Assembly: GCA_016280345.1 (NCBI GenBank)
Contig: JAEEGN010000122.1
Location: 1 to 7,541 of the forward strand
DNA length: 7,541 bases
Source of the DNA: Selenomonadaceae bacterium
GTDB taxonomy: Bacteria; Bacillota; Negativicutes; Selenomonadales; Selenomonadaceae
Reading direction: 5' to 3'
Part shown: piece by piece, positions 5,591 to 7,541 of the stretch
Layout of the letters: each line of letters opens with the position of its first letter
Numbering within the stretch: position 1 is the stretch's first letter
The notes under the pieces: model-generated
What the model saw: only the letters and a program-made list of their open reading frames with translations
The model's database searches: none
What the model was told of the DNA's origin: nothing
Made by a program: the position numbers and the translations under genes

Positions 5591-6265
5591 CTACTGCGCC
5601 GGCCATTCCTCCAAAATCGCGACACCGGCGCTGGCGCCGATGCGTTCGGCTCCGGCTTCGATCATGGCCAGCGCCGTCTTCCGGTCTCGGATGCCGCCGG
5701 CGGCTTTCACTTTCACCGCCTCCCCCACGACCGCCTTCATCAGCCGCACGTCTTCCAGCGTCGCCCCACCGCTGCCGAAACCGGTGGAAGTCTTGACGAA
5801 GTCCGGCCGGATTTCCCGGGCGATGGCCGCCGCCTGCCGCTTCTCGTCGTCCGTCAGGTAGCAGTTCTCGAAGATGACCTTGGACACGACCCCTTTCTCC
5901 CGGCAAAGGGCGACGATGGCCCGCATTTCCTCGGCGATATAACCGGTGTCGCCGTTCTTCAGTTCAGCGACGTTCAGCACATAGTCGATTTCCCTGGCAC
6001 CATTGGCGATGGCGTCCTCGGCCTCAAAGCATTTGACACGAATCGTTGCCTGTCCCAGTGGGAAGCCTACCACGGAGCCGATGGGAACGGCACCGTCCAG
6101 CAGGAAACGGGCGCAGCGCCGGACCTGGGCCGGGTTCACCATGACGCAGGCGAAGTGATACTGCCGCGCCTCGTCGCAGAGCCGGCGGACGGCGTCCTCA
6201 CCTGCGTCGGCCTTGAGATTCGTATGGTCAATCATGGAAGCCAATGTCTCTTTGGTTATTTTCAT
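5591..6265 (-). CDS. deoC: Deoxyribose-phosphate aldolase
   Basis: Class I aldolase that splits 2-deoxy-D-ribose 5-phosphate into glyceraldehyde 3-phosphate and acetaldehyde, the last step of deoxynucleoside catabolism; cytosolic TIM barrel. The 224 residues match the short bacterial form. The Schiff-base lysine is Lys158 in FVKTSTGFG, assisted by Lys187 in KVKAAGGIRD and Asp94 in REIDYVLN, the three equivalents of Lys167, Lys201 and Asp102 in the E. coli enzyme. IDHTNLKAD near the N-terminus and GFPLG (67-71) are further family signatures. The start at 6265 follows an AGGAG site 7 bases away; the frame runs on upstream through the guaB end, but that part is a shadow. It sits just downstream of guaB, separated by a strong terminator and only 29 bp, so I see no room for a conventional promoter. 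Its usual partners (deoA, deoB, deoD or cdd) are not in the window. Confidence 0.97.
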   Translation of the reverse strand: MKITKETLASMIDHTNLKADAGEDAVRRLCDEARQYHFACVMVNPAQVRRCARFLLDGAVPIGSVVGFPLGQATIRVKCFEAEDAIANGAREIDYVLNVAELKNGDTGYIAEEMRAIVALCREKGVVSKVIFENCYLTDDEKRQAAAIAREIRPDFVKTSTGFGSGGATLEDVRLMKAVVGEAVKVKAAGGIRDRKTALAMIEAGAERIGASAGVAILEEWPAQ

Positions 6266-6294
6266 ACTATTTCTCCTAAAAAACGTGTCAATAT

Positions 6295-6325
6295 ATAAAG
6301 CCTTCCCAAAAAAGGAAGGCTTTAT
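6295..6325 (-). terminator. Intrinsic terminator after guaB
   Basis: A perfect 12-bp stem, ATAAAGCCTTCC (6295-6306) with GGAAGGCTTTAT (6314-6325), closes a 7-base loop (TTTTTTG on the minus strand). It begins 7 bp after the guaB stop. On the minus strand the 3' arm ends in CTTTAT and runs into ATATT, a short and broken U tract, so termination may be incomplete. The A run in the loop is on the plus strand. Confidence 0.8.
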
Positions 6326-6332
6326 CCGGAAA

Positions 6333-7541
6333 TTATCGTGTCGAGAACTTGTCGCGCAGAATGACGTCGTGGGAACCACCCTCGACGATGCTGACCGAGG
6401 AAACGAGGGTGAGCTTCGCTTTCTGCTGCAGTTCCTTGATGGTAAGGGCGCCGCAGTTGCACATGGTGGAGCGCACTTTGCTGAGGGTGATGCCGATGTT
6501 GTCACGGAGCGGTCCGGCGTAAGGGACGTAGGAATCGACGCCTTCCTCGAAGGAGAGCTTGCGGTCGCCGCCGAGATCGTAGCGCTGCCAGTTGCGGGCC
6601 CGGTTTGAGCCCTCGCCCCAATACTCCTTGTAGAAAGTGCCATTGATCTTGACCTTGTCGGTGGGGCTCTCATCGAACCGCGAGAAGTAGCGGCCCAGCA
6701 TCAGGAAGTCAGCGCCCATGGCCAATGCCAGCGTAATATGGTAGTCGTGAACGATGCCGCCGTCGGAGCAGACGGGGACGTAAACGCCGGTCTCCCGGAA
6801 GTATTCGTCGCGGGCCTGGCAAACGTCGATGAGGGCCGTGGCCTGGCCGCGGCCGATACCTTTCGTCTCACGGGTAATGCAGATGGAGCCGCCGCCGATG
6901 CCGACCTTCACGAAGTCGGCGCCGGCTTTAGCCAGGAACAGGAAACCGTCGCGGTCCACAACGTTGCCGGCGCCGACCTTGACCTCGGGGCCAAATTTCT
7001 TGTGGATGTATTCGAGGGTGATCTTCTGCCACTCTGAGAAGCCCTCGGAAGAGTCGATGCAGAGAACATCAGCCCCGGCGTCCAGCAGGGCCGGCACGCG
7101 CTCGGCGTAGTCGCGGGTATTGATGCCGGCGCCGACGCGATAACGTTTGTTCTCGTCGATAAACTGGTGCTCGTTTTCCTTGTCGTCGGTATAGTCCTTG
7201 CGGAACACCATGTAGCGCAGGCGCTGCTGCTTGTCAATCAGCGGCAGCATGTTGAGCTTGCTCTCCCAGATGATGTCGTTGGCCTCGGAGAGCGTCGTGT
7301 TCTCGTCGGCATAGACGAGCTTCTCGAAGGGCGTCATGAACTCCTGGACCGGCGTGTCCATCGACATGCGGGTGACGCGGTAGTCACGGCTGGTGACGAT
7401 GCCCAGCAGCTTGCCGGTGGCGGTGCCGTCCTCAGTGACCGCCATCGTCGAATGGCCGGTGAGTTCCTTCAGCGCCAGGATCTCGCCCAATGTCGTGGTG
7501 GGCCGGATGTTGGAGTCGCTGCTGCCGAACCCGGACTTGTA
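6333..7541 (-). CDS. guaB: IMP dehydrogenase, N-terminus cut by window edge
   Basis: Oxidises IMP to XMP with NAD+, the committed step to GMP. The frame is open to the right edge, giving 402 visible codons of a protein normally near 500; the missing part is the start of the barrel. The fragment enters at the first CBS domain (SDSNIRPTTTLGEIL), continues with the second (MTPFEKLVYADENTTLSEA), and returns to the barrel at YRVGAGINTRDYAERV. The catalytic loop GGGSICITRETKGIGRG holds the nucleophile Cys (codon 6879-6881), SDGGI binds phosphate, and WQRYDLGG supplies the Arg-Tyr pair of the flap. This loop and WGEGSNRARN belong to a subtype I associate with Clostridia, Negativicutes and Bacteroidetes rather than the GGPGSICTTR type of E. 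coli. The apparent start at 7490 (TTG) is within the first CBS domain and is not the real one. A terminator hairpin follows the TAA stop closely. Confidence 0.97.
   Translation of the reverse strand, partial: YKSGFGSSDSNIRPTTTLGEILALKELTGHSTMAVTEDGTATGKLLGIVTSRDYRVTRMSMDTPVQEFMTPFEKLVYADENTTLSEANDIIWESKLNMLPLIDKQQRLRYMVFRKDYTDDKENEHQFIDENKRYRVGAGINTRDYAERVPALLDAGADVLCIDSSEGFSEWQKITLEYIHKKFGPEVKVGAGNVVDRDGFLFLAKAGADFVKVGIGGGSICITRETKGIGRGQATALIDVCQARDEYFRETGVYVPVCSDGGIVHDYHITLALAMGADFLMLGRYFSRFDESPTDKVKINGTFYKEYWGEGSNRARNWQRYDLGGDRKLSFEEGVDSYVPYAGPLRDNIGITLSKVRSTMCNCGALTIKELQQKAKLTLVSSVSIVEGGSHDVILRDKFSTR

Noticed and set aside
6286..6291. Perfect TTGACA on the minus strand upstream of deoC
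   Set aside because: A -10 at 17 bp would fall on the deoC start codon (AGTATG), so it cannot make a usable leader; the hexamer is probably fortuitous.
5516..6298. Open plus-strand frame of 260 codons opposite deoC
   Set aside because: It is antisense to a gene with a complete set of catalytic residues and shows no recognisable protein features.
6266..6673. Upstream extension of the deoC frame into guaB
   Set aside because: It covers the guaB terminator and 3' end in another frame, and the residues are Ser/Arg/Thr-rich shadow sequence; the start at 6265 has a ribosome site and fits the family.

Overview
This is a GC-rich bacterial chromosomal segment with dense gene packing, Shine-Dalgarno leaders of the GGAGG type and intrinsic terminators. 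The IMP dehydrogenase subtype, the YczE-type membrane protein, the DUF2284 protein and a parS site matching the Bacillus-type consensus together suggest an anaerobic Firmicutes-like organism (Clostridia or Negativicutes) or a relative such as a synergistete. That placement is inference; no rRNA or other marker gene is present.

Layout. Bases 1-4265 hold six genes on the minus strand, read from right to left: a cysteine-rich DUF2284 protein, a YczE-type membrane protein, a nitroreductase, an SRAP (YedK/HMCES-type) DNA-protein crosslinking protein, an M29 metallo-aminopeptidase, and the N-terminal part of a protein with a possible degenerate receiver-like domain that runs off the left edge. The first four are almost certainly one operon: they are 3 bp apart or overlap by stop/start codons (ATGA, TAATG). 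The last two follow after gaps of 95 and 60 bp and may be cotranscribed. A 180-bp divergent region (4266-4445) separates this block from a plus-strand gene at 4446-5300. That gene encodes an uncharacterised protein with an HExxH zinc-peptidase-like motif, has a good sigma-70-type promoter, and is followed by a strong terminator.

The convergent intergenic region 5301-5590 carries that terminator and a perfect 16-bp parS palindrome, the binding site of the chromosome-partitioning protein ParB/Spo0J. This suggests, but does not prove, that the window lies in the origin-proximal part of the chromosome. To its right, on the minus strand, are deoC (deoxyribose-phosphate aldolase) and, upstream of it, guaB (IMP dehydrogenase, cut by the right edge). 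A strong hairpin terminator separates them, with only 29 bp left before the deoC start codon. Both act in nucleotide metabolism: guaB commits IMP to GMP synthesis and deoC breaks down deoxyribose 5-phosphate from deoxynucleosides.

Most of the window is ordinary housekeeping and accessory metabolism. The points worth a second look are the parS site, the HExxH protein, the unusual TTG start of the aminopeptidase, the guaB-deoC terminator arrangement, and the redox/repair-flavoured operon. I see no CRISPR array, mobile element, tRNA or rRNA.
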